Below, in pieces: positions 25,067-40,741 of a stretch of DNA of 64,000 nt. This stretch comes from Dryas octopetala. Taxonomy: Eukaryota; Streptophyta; Magnoliopsida; Rosales; Rosaceae. The stretch spans positions 13,146,501 to 13,210,500 of the forward strand of contig OY992840.1 of assembly GCA_963921425.1 (NCBI GenBank). Direction: 5' to 3'. Made by a program: the position numbers and the translations under genes. Each line of letters begins with the position of its first letter. Position 1 is the first letter of the stretch. The notes beneath the pieces are model-generated. The model was not told where the DNA came from and did not search any database. It was given only the letters and a program-made list of their open reading frames with translations.

Positions 25067-26052
25067 ACGTGAAATCAGAAGATGATCCCTACAAACCCCA
25101 CAACCCTATAGCTGGGGACCACCCCACCAACACTATCCCTTTGCACTTTTATAATGTTACATTTCCCGAGGATGGGACCCACCTCCACCCCTCCCCCACT
25201 GGCCCCCACCAACATCTCATTCTCAGCTCTTCCCATCCGGAATATTCTCTGGCCCAAAATCTTGGTGTTCCGGCGATGACCACTTGCCCATTATAACCAT
25301 TAGCCGCCACCACTCTTCCCCCAACCATCACATCATCCATCATCTTGATTGCTTAATGACCACATGATGCACCCAAATGGATGATGGTCTTACAATTGTC
25401 ACTTAATTACTCACTGCTACAAGAGTAAACCAAATTTCTCTATCACATTTTGAAAATTATTTTAGGTGTAATCGTAGTACCGTAATATTATTAAAATAAA
25501 TATATTAATAAGTATACACATAGGTAGATTTATAATATAAGTGTAATTTATTTTTCAGATCATTGAATCATGGATGTATTGAGTATTTTTCTTTTTTAGA
25601 TGCAAACTGAAGCTCTCATCAATATTTTTCATTTGCCTTGCAATTTAATCATTTTTCCTAATAGATTAAGGCTATAATCATGAAACTAATAATACAGCTG
25701 GTATGAATATCATTTTTATTATACATTAATGGTCCTCTATTCTTATTCATTTGAAAAAGTTATGAATCAAGTGTATAGGATGATGGCTCATGACAAACAA
25801 TTTCTAATGTAACTCAAATTAATTTTAGTAGCTTATTGCTATTGAAGCTATAAAAATAGTACATTATTTTGTCATACGTACAAAAGAGAGAAAGAGGATA
25901 GAAAGTGTGAGTTTAAATTGAATGAAAATATAAGAAAAACAAAAAAGAAGAAAATTAAGCAGAATAATATGGTTATGGTATTCTTAGAAAGCCATAGTAA
26001 AATAAGGATGCTATAAAGTTGCACCGTCCATGGATTATAATAATCGGTGTTA

Positions 26053-26156
26053 CTAACTTGCGCAGCTGTGCGTAGGCTTGTGGTCCGCAAGACCCGAGTT
26101 TGGGTGATACACTGGGGTGGTCTGAGGGTGCGCCAGGGATTTGTGGCGCAAGTTAG
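26053..26156. repeat. Short inverted repeat, about 100 bp
   Basis: CTAACTTGCGC at 26053-26063 is matched by its exact reverse complement at 26146-26156, extending to about 15 bp with two mismatches. The interior is GC-rich compared with its flanks. It may be a very small MITE or part of a SINE. Confidence 0.4.
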
Positions 26157-26785
26157 CAAGTGGCTTTTTCTATTCATTGCATTAGGATGTATATTTATAG
26201 AAGTAATAATGGGCAAAGAAGATTTTGCATAATAATATCATTGCCACTTCAATGTTTAGTAGGCTGTGCTGTGTTTTTTTTCTTTTTTGAGTTCAGATAG
26301 ATAGGGACGTAGGGTTTTGTATTTTGTGGCTTTTTGATGCTGACCTTCTCGTGAGTTATTGCGTGCTTTTCATTGTTTCATATTGGGAATATTTTTTTGA
26401 ATTAATTACCCTAAGCTACCTTTTATTTATTATTTTTATTCTCTAGTACACCAATTAATTTTTTTTAATAACAAGGTAAGTTGCTATCTTGAAATCTGGT
26501 CAATTGCCATTTTATTTCATTTTTGTCATTCTCTTTCTTCTATATTCTCTCTTCACGCTCATCTTCTCTCTTTATCCCCCCCACTATGTCTCTTTTCTCT
26601 TTCTTCTTCATCATCTTCTTGTTCTTCTTCTTCGCAGAGCAAGCACCTCCAGGACGAACACCACCACCACGAGCAGCTCCGCAATCTTCTCGTCATCCAG
26701 CTTTGCCATTTTGCTGCTGCTCGCCACTAATTTCGATTCAATTTATCAATTAATCAAATAATTCAGATCTTGACTTTTCTATCTT

Positions 26786-26935
26786 CTTATCAAGGTCTGT
26801 GCATGAGTATGTTTAGGTTCTTGATTTTTTTTGTTTAGTTCAGTTTCTGAAACTGCAGAAAACTGCAGTTTCAGAAACTGAACTAAACAAAAAAAATCAA
26901 GAACCTAAACATATTCATGCACAGACCTTGATAAG
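26786..26935. repeat. Near-perfect 150-bp palindrome (hairpin)
   Basis: The two arms are 73 bp each (26786-26858 and 26863-26935), separated by only AAAA. Pairing is complete except for one position in the CATGAGTATG / CATATTCATG segment, so 72 of 73 bases match. A transcript would form one long hairpin suited to Dicer-like processing. The inner end of the arms carries the CTGCAG-containing unit that is repeated in degenerate form over the next 330 bp. Confidence 0.9.
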
Positions 26936-27275
26936 TGAACTGAAACTGCAGTTTAGTTTCTGGAACTGCAAGTGAACTTTTTGAAACTGCAAGTGAACTG
27001 AAACTGCAATTTATTAGAGTTGAAACTGCAGTTTATTGAAATTGCGGACTTGCAGTTTCAGTTTCTGCAATTTCTGAAACTACAAGTGAACTGAAAGTGC
27101 AGAAACTGCAATTTGTTAGAGTTGAAACTACAGTTTATTGGAGTTGCAGACTTGCAGTTTCAGTTTCAGTTTTTTGGGTTTACCCTAAATTGCAGTTTCT
27201 ACAGTTTATGGAACTGTAAGTGAACTGAAACTGCAGGTTTCTACAGTTTATTGGAGTTGCGGATTTGTAGTTTCA
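26850..27275. repeat. Degenerate array of GAAACTGCAGTTT-like units in both orientations
   Basis: About twenty copies of a 10-14 bp unit centred on AACTGCAGTT or variants, in both orientations, are spaced irregularly. Longer segments also recur: a unit containing AGAGTTGAAACT.CAGTTTATTG and GACTTGCAGTTTCAGTTT appears three times. No reading frame is maintained. The array continues from the palindrome and probably arose from it by repeated slippage or template switching. Confidence 0.8.
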
Positions 27276-29073
27276 GTTTTTGTTTTTTGGTGATGCGTTG
27301 ATGCTGGTATTTTGGAAGATGTCTGCATGTTATGTTTTTTTTATGTCTATTTTCGGATGATATTTTGGGATATAATGGGTGTGGTGTCCGCAAATGAATA
27401 ATAAGATTGTGGTAGTTGGCCTGCAAAGAAAGAATGAGGTTTTAGGTGGTTTTGGTTAATAAATTTAGGTACCAATACCTGTATGTTAAATCACCCTATT
27501 TTTTATCCCCATTTTCTATTTACTTGTGGGGATATCAAATTGTATTTTTTTACATCTCTATTCAGGAAAGAAAAGAATAATTATTGAACTTTTGTCGTGT
27601 ATATGAGAACAGTAATTCTCTTAGGAGAACAACAAATTTTTTTTTTTTTTCTGATACCAAATGCCGAGAGCTTGACAGCTATTGTTGAGTACTCGATTGT
27701 GTATTTTTACTTTTTTTACAAGTATTTAGCACTGATATGTCGACTTTATGTAAAGATTTAACTCTGTAATTTTGAATGGTTATGCAGTTTTCACAAGTTA
27801 TATAATATACTCTAAGAGGGTATGAGGTGAACATTTACATACATATACCCCAAAAAAGACTGTAGAAGCAGCTGCAAACGCTTCTTGCAATGCTCAACTA
27901 TTATAAAAAAACCATTATCAAGTGCTCGACGATGGATATTCACGAAAAAAAATATGGATGCATCCATTTTAGAAGAAAATTTTATATATGAAATACTAAA
28001 CCATTAGAGTTAGAGCCTCCACATTTTTCTTAATTGTAAATATAAACCAAAATCTTCCAATTTAGAACAGAGGAAAATTTGGTTAGCCTTTGTGAGGTTC
28101 TTCTTTAGGTTATTACATCCTAAATTTAATAGACCTAAAACACATTGGACACCATTAGTAACTTTTTTTTTTTTGTGAAAACTTATTACGTAACTTTAAT
28201 CACTTTCTTTTTGCCTCATGCAATTTCCACATAAAAATGTTGATAAGATGTGTACAAATTGAGAAATCTCATACGGTTTATTGACAATTGTTTTTGAACA
28301 TGTTTAACTTTCTATTATAAATATGAATTTTTCTGTTGAAGAAGTTTTAAGTTCGAATCCTTATTTTTATATAAAAAAATTTATATTATAAGGCATTCAA
28401 AAAACTTAAATAAAGATTTACGCATATCTTAAATGTTCTCTTCAAATGATTTAATTTGAGATTAGGCAAATTAATTAATACATATCTACTGATATAAAAA
28501 AGATTAGAATCACCACCAAAATTTTCTTCTTGGTTAATTAAGTCCATAATATTGTATAAGAATTAATACTCTTTTTTTTTTTTACCAAAAGAATTAATGC
28601 TCTTTGATTCACAACATCTGTCCCATAATGATAAACACAGAATATATTTCAGGAGTAAATTATAAATTAAAATCAAATTTTCCTAATAATTATGCAATAA
28701 AACCCCCTAGATTTTCCTTTTCATCTTCCCCATTTTATCGTATAGTAATCACATCTCACGAAATTTTAATATCTCTTGGGATTGAATAGTTGCTTACGAG
28801 AAAATCAACCATAATGACCGGCTATTGCCGGTAAATCAACTGAAAGGGATTGGGGCGGACCAATGGGACCGACCAGTCACCGGCAAGTCCAAGTTTCCAA
28901 GAAGACAAAGATATTAACGCACTAAATTAATACCCAAAGATCTCAGTCTTCCCCTTCATCTTCGGAGTGTATCGATCAGATTTCATTTTCATTTTATTTT
29001 TTGTTTTTGTTTCTGAGGTTTCATAAAGACAATAATACAAAAGCAAAGCCAAAGCAAAGCCACCACCTTCTTC
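27276..29073. other. Intergenic, upstream of the bHLH gene
   Basis: AT-rich DNA without a recognisable gene. The last few hundred bases should be the bHLH promoter; a GC-richer patch with CCGGCTATTGCCGG-like inverted word lies near 28817. Confidence 0.5.
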
Positions 29074-29082
29074 TATATAAAA
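29074..29082 (+). promoter_or_regulatory. Probable TATA box of the bHLH gene
   Basis: TATATAAAA lies 30-35 bp before a CT-rich segment (CTCACTCTCTCT) that would mark the transcription start near 29105-29115. The leader to the start codon would be about 320 bp. Confidence 0.55.
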
Positions 29083-29397
29083 ACCTTTCTTTTAATCTCA
29101 AACTCTCACTCTCTCTAACCGACCACTTCCTGTTTCTAAATTTCTTGCATCACTCTCTCTGTGTTTTATAAAACCCACCAGGATCTTGATATTTGTGTTT
29201 TGTTATTCAGACTCTTCCAACTGTCATCCCCTTTTCCTTGTTTTTGTTGCAGCAGCAGCAGGAAAACAACTTCTGCTTTTGTTTTCTCTTTGTTCAAGGA
29301 GCAAGCAATAAGATTTAGACAAAAATAAGAGTTGGGTTTTTCTGGGTTCTTGGTGACTGAGTCCAGCTGCCCGGTTGACTCGGACCCGGGTCCTCAT

Positions 29398-29415
29398 ATG
29401 TGTTTGGGTTGGTGA
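29398..29415 (+). promoter_or_regulatory. Minimal upstream ORF before the bHLH start
   Basis: The only ATG in the presumed leader opens the frame MCLGW-stop. It ends 14 bases before the main ATG at 29430. Such a short spacing would limit reinitiation and push ribosomes to the next in-frame ATG (29451). Genes of this bHLH clade in Arabidopsis are, as I recall, annotated with a conserved upstream peptide, but I cannot say that this five-codon frame is the same one. Confidence 0.5.
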
Positions 29416-29429
29416 GGTTTGGGATTGGT

Positions 29430-32400
29430 ATGGTGGATTTGGCTGGTGAAATGGGTGAGGCTGGGAAAGGTTCAGTGCTTAAAGACACGCTTAAGAGTCT
29501 TTGTGTTAGTAATGGGTGGTCTTATGGGGTCTTCTGGCGCTTTGATCAGAGAAATTCCATGTAAGTTTCTTTCTTTCTGTCCCCTTCTTATTTTATTTTA
29601 TTTTTTAAAGCAAATACTTTTTTGTTTGTTGATTTATTGTTTTTATCATTTGGTTTCTCACTTTCTCCAACTTACACTGTTTTGCCAAAGATGTATTTTC
29701 TCTCTTTCCCATTTCACTTTACTATCCCTCTGGTTTGTTGCCTGTTTTTTCTTCTTGTGGGATTTGGGTACACATTCTTTTCTTAATGCATCTGGAGGTT
29801 TATAAAAATCTAATTTTTTAATTTCCTTGGGATTACTTTTCACGTGCAGAATGAAATGGTATAACAAATGAGAATTTGAAAACATGACTGGAAATGATAT
29901 GCTTTAAAATGGTTAAAACTTACTTTTTCTGTTGCCATTTTCCTTTCAAATTTTGGTTATATTATTTTCTGCATGCTAGCTATTCTGTTTAGATGTTGAA
30001 AAAGCTCTTTTTGGTATCTATTGAAGTTCAAATTTGGTATTTGGGATTATTAAGGATTTAATGGTTTCCAATCTGACATTAATTGTGTATTTGTGTGTAT
30101 CCATGGTTTTGCTCATAACAATTTCTGGGCTTGAGATGCTTCAGGTTGTTGACCTTGGGAGATGTCTATTATGAAGAGCACGTGGGAACAGTGATTGACA
30201 ATATGCTTCTACAGGTCCACATGCTTGGAGAAGGGTAAGCCCAATATTGTACTCCATTTCAGTCACTCATCTTCCACATTCCAATACATTGTTTTCTTCT
30301 TTTTCCTATCATAAAATCCATAAAACTTGAACACAATTTTTTTTTCATCCCGCAAGATCTCTTTTTTAGTTTTGTTTTTTCAAGCAAGCATTAGAAAGTT
30401 GTAACAGGGGTGATCTTGTTGTTGTGTAAAATAGTATTATTGGCCAAACTGCTTTCACTGGGAAGCACCGATGGATGCATTCAGATGCCCAAAATGGAGA
30501 ATGGAATTCATGGAATTCGTGCAATTTTATTGAAAGTCAAGATGTGCTTCAGGTATCTCTTCTTCAGTTTTTAACCAACATCAAAGTTGATAGGACATCA
30601 AAGTTCTTGTTGAATTTCTCAAATTTTTGCTATCAATTCTTGTCTTAATTTTGGGAATTAGTTGTTTAATTATCTAGAATTTCCTCTCATTGTACAGGAT
30701 GATTCTGAGCTTGGTTGCCAATTTTCCTCTGGTATAAAGGTACTCATTATTTCCTTTTAATATTTTTTTCCTCTTCCTTTTGAAAAGAAGCATGATTATT
30801 TGGAATTTATGATAAATCTTATGAGCTCTGTAGCTTTTACAGACATTTGAAGCTATATTTGTTGCATACTTTTCTTCATCCAGTCATAAGCCATATTTAT
30901 TGACCATTACATTTAATTTGCAGACAATTGCAACAATCTCTGTGGAACCACGAGGAGTAATTCAGTTTGGATCCACTGAAAAGGTAGTTGAATGGAAGCA
31001 TTTATGCATATGTGGGCGTTCTTATGTTCAAATGAGACCATGTTGACCAAATCTAGTTTGCTTAATTTGGTGTTTATACAGTATTTTCAGTATATCACAT
31101 GCACGTTCAAAACCATCATTTGTGGGTATGGCATGGCTGAATACTTCTTGACTATGCTGCTATTACAATTTGCAGATTATGGAGAGGCTAGAATTTTTGG
31201 ATGAAACAAAAAGGTTGTTCCGGGAGATGGAAAATCTTGATGGGCTCATTCCTTTGGCAAATGCACCTTCATCTTTGAACAATGAAACTAATGATCTATA
31301 TGAGTTGTTTGCTTCCATAATTTCATCTGGGAATTCCTACAAAGGGAGTGCCACCCTGACTTCTGGTGATAATTGTAAAGAGCTAAGAGGAAATAGTATT
31401 TCTGCAATGAATCTACAGTCTACATCATCTGATAACATTGACTCAGCTTATAAACCCCCCTGGTTATGGAGTACTGAATGTTCTTTTTTGACATCATCCG
31501 ACTCACAGTTAGCATCTGAAATGAAGGTTCAGGATTCTCTTGAATCTTCCAGAAATACAGCTCAGAATGTTCAGGTGGACTCAACATTCACTTCATTGGC
31601 TGACTTAGAGAAACCTATTCAGATGGATAACCAGCAATCTCTGCATGGATTCCCTGTGGAGTTTTATCCAGCTGATCATACGACAGATCTCTCGAAATTC
31701 TACATGGTGGATGATCTTTCCCAGTGGTTTGCTTCACCAGAACAGAGCCACAATGGAATGGCAACCACACTGAATGATGACCTCTCACAAGTGATACAAG
31801 GTACTTCAGTTTCATCAAGTCTGGTTAAAGGTGATATGTCTATCGATGTTCCAATCAAGCATCCAGCTAATTCTATGCAAAGTTCCATTACAAATACATT
31901 CAGTGCTGATGGACAACAGAAATCTATGATAAGACAGAGTGCTGAAAATGAAATGTTTGATGTTTTGGGACCAGATTTCGGGTGTGGTCAAGTTGGGGAG
32001 TGTTGGGAAGATATCATAATGCCAGTAGTCAGTGGTGGCTGCTTGGCTACTGGTACTGCTTTGTCCAAGTGCGTGCCAGAGTTGGAAGTTGGTTCCATGG
32101 CTGGCCCCCGGAAAGGGTTATTCTCAGAATTAGGACTGGAAGAGCTTTTAAATGGTATGAATACTACTTCCAGCTCCTTGATTAAATGCGGTCTAGAGGA
32201 CCAATCATTCACCACTAGAAAAAGGAAATCAGAAAGTTCATCTGTGAACAGTAATCAGGTTCAGTTGGCAAGGCTTGCTGGCTCTGGTGGGAGCATGCAT
32301 TCAATGGAAGTTTTATATAACCTGGACAAGACAAACAGTCTTGTACCAAACAAGGAGGTTCTCCCGAAATCACAGGTCGGTTTATGGATTGATGATAGCT

Positions 32401-33626
32401 ATAGTGTCAATGCTAGAAGTTCTGTTCAAGCAAAACCACAGAAGCCTGAGGAAAACACAAAGACCACCAGGAAAAGGGCAAGGCCTGGGGAGAGTACTCG
32501 ACCAAGGCCCAAGGATCGTCAGCAGATCCAAGATCGTATCACAGAGTTGAGAGGGATCATCCCTAATGGTGGCAAGGTACTTACTCTTTTGTCTTTGCTT
32601 TCAATAGATCTTAGAGTGGGAAAGTGTTTGATTCTTTGGAAATTTTTCTTGAAAGAGATGCAAACCATTTTCTCCTATTGGCAGATAATACAATGTGTTC
32701 CTAGTGAAATTTTTTGACATTCATATGTTCGGTTGATGAAACAGTGTAGCATTGATTCTTTGTTGGACCGGACCATCAAATACATGATTTTCTTGCAAGG
32801 TGTGACAAAATATGCAGATAAGCTCAAACATGTTTATGATCCAAAGGTTAGTTGATTTAATTATTTCTGTTATTATGCAGGACAAGTCCGAAAAATCTGA
32901 TGTGTGATGTTTATTAACTAATGTTACAATAATTTGCATGGATTTTGCAGCTGATTGGCCAGGAGAATGGTGTGGTTCTAAAAGACAACAGCACCAGATG
33001 TGGTGGTAATACATGGGCATTAGCAGTTGATGGTCAAACAGTGGTTTGCCCTATAATAGTTGAGGACCTTAGTTCGCCTGGCCAAATGCTTATCGAGGTA
33101 TGTTCGAATGTCAAACTGTCAAAGGCATATGAACCAAAATAAGTTCCCTTCAAGTCTTCTGTCAACCTTAAGTATTTGATCTCCTGACTGCAACATCTAT
33201 TCACTGTTGCAGATGCTTTGTGAGGAACAAGGTTCCTTTCTTGAGATAGCAGAAATAATCCGGGGATTTGGGTTAAATATCTTGAAGGGGGTGATAGAAA
33301 GTCGAGAGGATAAGATATGGGCACGCTTCATTGTTGAGGTAAACCTAAAGTAAAAGACATATATTCTCCCATAAATAAAAGGCTTGCTAGAGAAGTTCAT
33401 TATATTCTCTTCTCCTTAAGATACTAATCTTAAAATTTTGTTGCAGGCAAATAGGCATGTGACAAGGATAGAAATATTTTGGTCCCTTGTCCAGCTTCTA
33501 CCGCAAGCAACTACCAGTGCGGTTGATTCAGCTACTAATCGGCCGAGCAATGTTGTAGATAGCGGGGTTCCTCTATTGGACAGTTGCCAGCAACAAAGTT
33601 TGCCACCTCCCATCAGCTTGACTTGA
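29430..33626 (+). CDS. bHLH transcription factor, LONESOME HIGHWAY-like (EMB1444/bHLH155 group)
   Basis: LHW-type bHLH factors pair with TMO5-type partners in the nucleus and control vascular and root development. Ten exons: 29430-29560, 30145-30234, 30435-30552, 30698-30739, 30924-30983, 31176-32576, 32745-32846, 32951-33097, 33213-33338, 33447-33626; all GT-AG, total 2397 bp, 798 residues. The bHLH-MYC N-terminal domain spans about residues 14-165 (LKDTLKSLCVSNGWSYGVFW, VHMLGEGIIGQTAFTGKHRW in pieces). Exon 6 is a long low-complexity middle. The atypical bHLH is at about 585-650 with TRPRPKDRQQIQDRITELRG, split by an intron after GGK, then CSIDSLLDRTIKYMIFLQG. The C-terminus has an ACT-like domain (GSFLEIAEIIRGFGLNILKG). 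A second in-frame ATG at 29451 (MGEAGKG) could be the true start. It is closest to the LHW-like EMB1444/bHLH155 branch by the QRNSMLLTLGD.YYEE motif. Confidence 0.92.
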
Positions 33627-37582
<3,956 letters not shown>

Positions 37583-39585
37583 ATGGCTCAGGAAAAGCAA
37601 GTAGCTAGTGGAATGGAGTGGAGGATAAGAATGGGAGATGGTTCATCTGAAATTTTGGCTCCAGAGGCAGGGCCTGCCACAAGAGCCTGGCTTACTTTAA
37701 AGGGTTTGATTGTAGGGTTGGTGTTAAAAGTGTGGAGGTTCCTGAAGAAAGCTTGGGACTTGGGACATAATGATCCCAGAAAAGTGATTCATTGTTTCAA
37801 GGTGGGGATGGCTCTCACTGTGGTCTCACTCTTTTACTATATGAGACCTCTGTATGAAGGTGTGGGAGGAAATGCCATGTGGGCAGTTATGACAGTTGTG
37901 GTTGTCTTTGAAAATAATGTGGGTAAGTTCCTAGTCTTCATTACAAAGTTTACATGTATGATTTAGTGATTTACATACACATATATAACATCAATGTTTA
38001 GAATGCTGCATTATAACAGTAACTTGCCTGAAGCTGAATATCCCAAACTCTTTAAAATGCAGGTGCAACATTGTGTAAATGTATAAACAGAATTTGTGGA
38101 ACTTCTCTTGCTGGCTTTCTTGCCATTGGCACCCACTGGATAGCCAGTCACGCAGGGGAGAAATTGGAGCCTTTCATTATTGGAACTTCAGTTTTTTTAT
38201 TAGGTATGTAGTCCTATATGTTCATGTTCTGTATATTCTGACTGGCTACACTTCCAAAGGGTTATTGTTCTTATTATTATTATTATTATCATTTTTTTCC
38301 CTTTTCAGCTTCTGCAGCAACCTTCTCCAGATTTATACCATCAATAAAAGCTCGGTTTGATTATGGTGCTTTGATCTTCATCCTCACATTCAGCTTAGTT
38401 ACAGTTTCGGGTTACCGGGTGGATAAATTATTCGATCTGGCCAATCAAAGAATATCCACCATCATCATTGGGACTTCCTTGTGCATCATCATAACAATGA
38501 TCATTTGCCCCATTTGGGCTGGGGAGGAACTCTATATGCTTATCACTCGCAATATGGATAAGCTTGCCTATTCCTTAGATGGTACATACTTTAATCAAAT
38601 ACCAATAAACTTGTGCTAAGGTTTAGGACAATCTCACTGAAAATATACATGTCCCATTATGTTTCAGGTTCTGTTACAGAGTATTTCAATGATAATGGAG
38701 GGTCCAGTACCAGTGACAAAGAGTCTGATAAAAAAATGCTTGGCTACAAATGTGTTCTAGGTTCAAAGGCAACAGAAGAATCCATGGTATGTAACAAAAA
38801 TACAATTGCATGGTTTCATTGAGTTGTTGATCTATTTTCATTTTTAACTGAAACTAGACATTGACATTGTTTTTTACAGGCCAATTTTGCTAGATGGGAG
38901 CCTGCACATGGCCGGTTCAACTTTGGCCATCCGTGGAAACAATACCTCAAAATCGGGGCATCAATGCGCGATTGTGCTTATTGCATCGAGGCCCTCAATG
39001 GTTGTATCAATTCTGAGAATCAGGTATTACGAGTTATACACTCTTATATTCTTAGTACTATTGGGGAATATACTATCACCAATGCAAGCTTCAACTTAAA
39101 CCATTTCATCTGAACAACAGGTCCATGAGTTCACAAAGAAGCACATCAGCAACATTTGTTTAAAAGTAAGCTCTGACTCTTCAAGAGTCATAAAAGAGCT
39201 TGCAAGGACCATGAAAACAATGAAGAGATCATCAACAATAGATTTCCTAGTTGGAGAAATGAACAATGCGGTACTTGGGCTTCAAAAGGACTTAAAATCA
39301 CTCCCCAGTTTATTCATTCCCCAGCCACTGCAAGAAGCTGAGTGTCCTGAAAACAAAGAGCAAGGCTCCACAAAAGCTTCAGTTCCTCTCATGCAAATCA
39401 TTCCACTTGTAACTTTAGCTTCTTTGCTGACTGAAATTGTTGCGCGGATTGAAGGCATGGTTAATGCAGTTGAAGAGCTAGGGGAGTTGGCTGAATACAA
39501 GTTCGTCGCGGATGGGAAGACGAATCAGAATCAGCCAATGAATAAAGTTGTACCAGATCAACATAAGGAAGAGGATAAGAATTAG
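37583..39585 (+). CDS. ALMT: Aluminium-activated malate transporter (ALMT) family anion channel
   Basis: ALMT proteins are plant anion channels passing malate and other anions at the plasma membrane or tonoplast. Six exons: 37583-37922, 38063-38203, 38309-38581, 38668-38786, 38880-39023, 39121-39585; total 1482 bp, 493 residues, the usual length. The start is the ATG giving MAQEKQ; the open frame upstream has no ATG. The N-terminal half (about residues 70-235) holds the membrane segments, with HCFKVGMALTVVSLFYYMRP, GGNAMWAVMTVVVVFENNVG, GTHWIASHAGEKLEPFIIGT and FTLVTVSGYR-type motifs. The cytosolic half begins with the family WEP motif in ARWEPAHGRFNFGHPW at about residue 293-308. The sequence is closest to the ALMT2/8/10-like group by general resemblance; which membrane it uses cannot be read from sequence. 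The C-terminus is charged (HKEEDKN). Confidence 0.95.
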
Positions 39586-40741
39586 GACCCTTCGAAGGGT
39601 CTGAGAGTTGTATAACATTCTTGGCAGATTGTCATGCACAGTACAAAATGCAGATTGGCAGTGGTGCTCTAAAATCATAGCACTAACAACTTGGACCACA
39701 ATTGAAATCTGCCAATTTACAGTATGATGTTATGCCTGGATCTGAGGCTCTGAATGCATATGGCACTTGACTTATTTTGGCAATGTCCCAAGTGCACATG
39801 TAAATAGCATAATATTTCTATATTTACAACACATTGTGTCACCTGTTCTTGTCCAAAGTTTGCAATTTGATCATAAAAGAAAAATCTCTCTTTCTTGGGT
39901 ACTAATTGTTGTGAAGGACAGTTACTTCAATAAAGATGATATTCTTGTGTAAGTGCTGTTAGCAATTAATTTTAGTATTAATGAGATCAAACTCATGTAT
40001 TTGGTTTGTAGATGCATTTTTACTGGGGCCAGTGACATAAGAAAGTAGGAGACCATCTTTTTTTTTTTTTTTTGGACAAAAGGATACCATTTATAATGCG
40101 AAACATTGGATGTGGGAACATTACAGGATGTGTTCGGGTACAAATTCAAACACTTGATGCCGTTCAAGCGCTGAGCGTTCGACCGCACACTCACATCCTG
40201 AATTAATCTCGTGTTCATGTCTTGCATTAGGAAAAAATGAAAAATACAAGAAAGTAGGTTACTGGAAACAGAAATTGATGTTACCGAATATTTACTATCT
40301 TGTTTGGTAGAAATATCAAAAAACTTTTTTTTTTTTTTTTTGAGTTATAGAAGTACTTTTCAGTGTTTTCTAGAGAAACACTCTAGTGAGTACTTTCTCT
40401 AACGAAGCACTTCCTAATACATTTATAGCATTTTTAAGTGCTTCTAACACAAACGATACCATCATAAGCGTTGTTGAACAAAAAGTGCTTTGTATAGAAG
40501 CATTCCCAAATAGGCCCGGCTCTGGTGGGCCTTGTGCCCAATTTCTTGACAACCTTACCAGGCTTTAACATCGAGCCCAATATTCTAGTGGGCTTACTAA
40601 TTCGAATTCATTTGGCCCTCCTATATAACCAAACAATTGAAGAAAGGAACTTTCTCGACGGTCCTCTTCTCCTCCTTCACTTCGTCACGGGCCTCACGGC
40701 AGTCACTGTCTTAAACCCTTCGAAGCTCAACAGCTTTGTTC
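39586..40741. other. Intergenic between ALMT and ZNHIT2-like genes
   Basis: It contains the ALMT 3' untranslated region, T homopolymers near 40056-40074 and 40325-40341, and a likely MITE remnant at about 40298-40516 (left TTGTTTGGTAGAA, right end reading in reverse complement TATTTGGGAATGCTT). The last 220 bp form the ZNHIT2 promoter. Confidence 0.45.
40526..40719 (+). promoter_or_regulatory. Site II and telo-box motifs before the ZNHIT2-like gene
   Basis: TGGGCC at 40526, AGCCCA (a reversed TGGGCT) at 40574, TGGGCT at 40589 and AAACCCT at 40713 lie within 220 bp of the start codon. Site II elements (TGGGCC/T, bound by TCP factors) with a telo-box are the usual promoter pair of plant genes for ribosome and RNP assembly. 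That agrees with a growth-linked housekeeping role for this gene. Confidence 0.6.

Larger units (their letters stand above)
19079..26488. other. Long gene-poor stretch
   Basis: Over seven kilobases I find no exon series or domain. Contents seen: a small GC-rich island at about 19610-19840 with the palindrome CCACGTGG at 19725; GA microsatellites at 20481-20525 and 23917-23962; a 22-base G run at 25045-25066 next to a C-rich segment; and a short inverted repeat at 26053-26156. ORFs such as 21201-21506 and 24120-24377 resemble nothing known. A non-coding RNA could be missed here. Confidence 0.5.
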
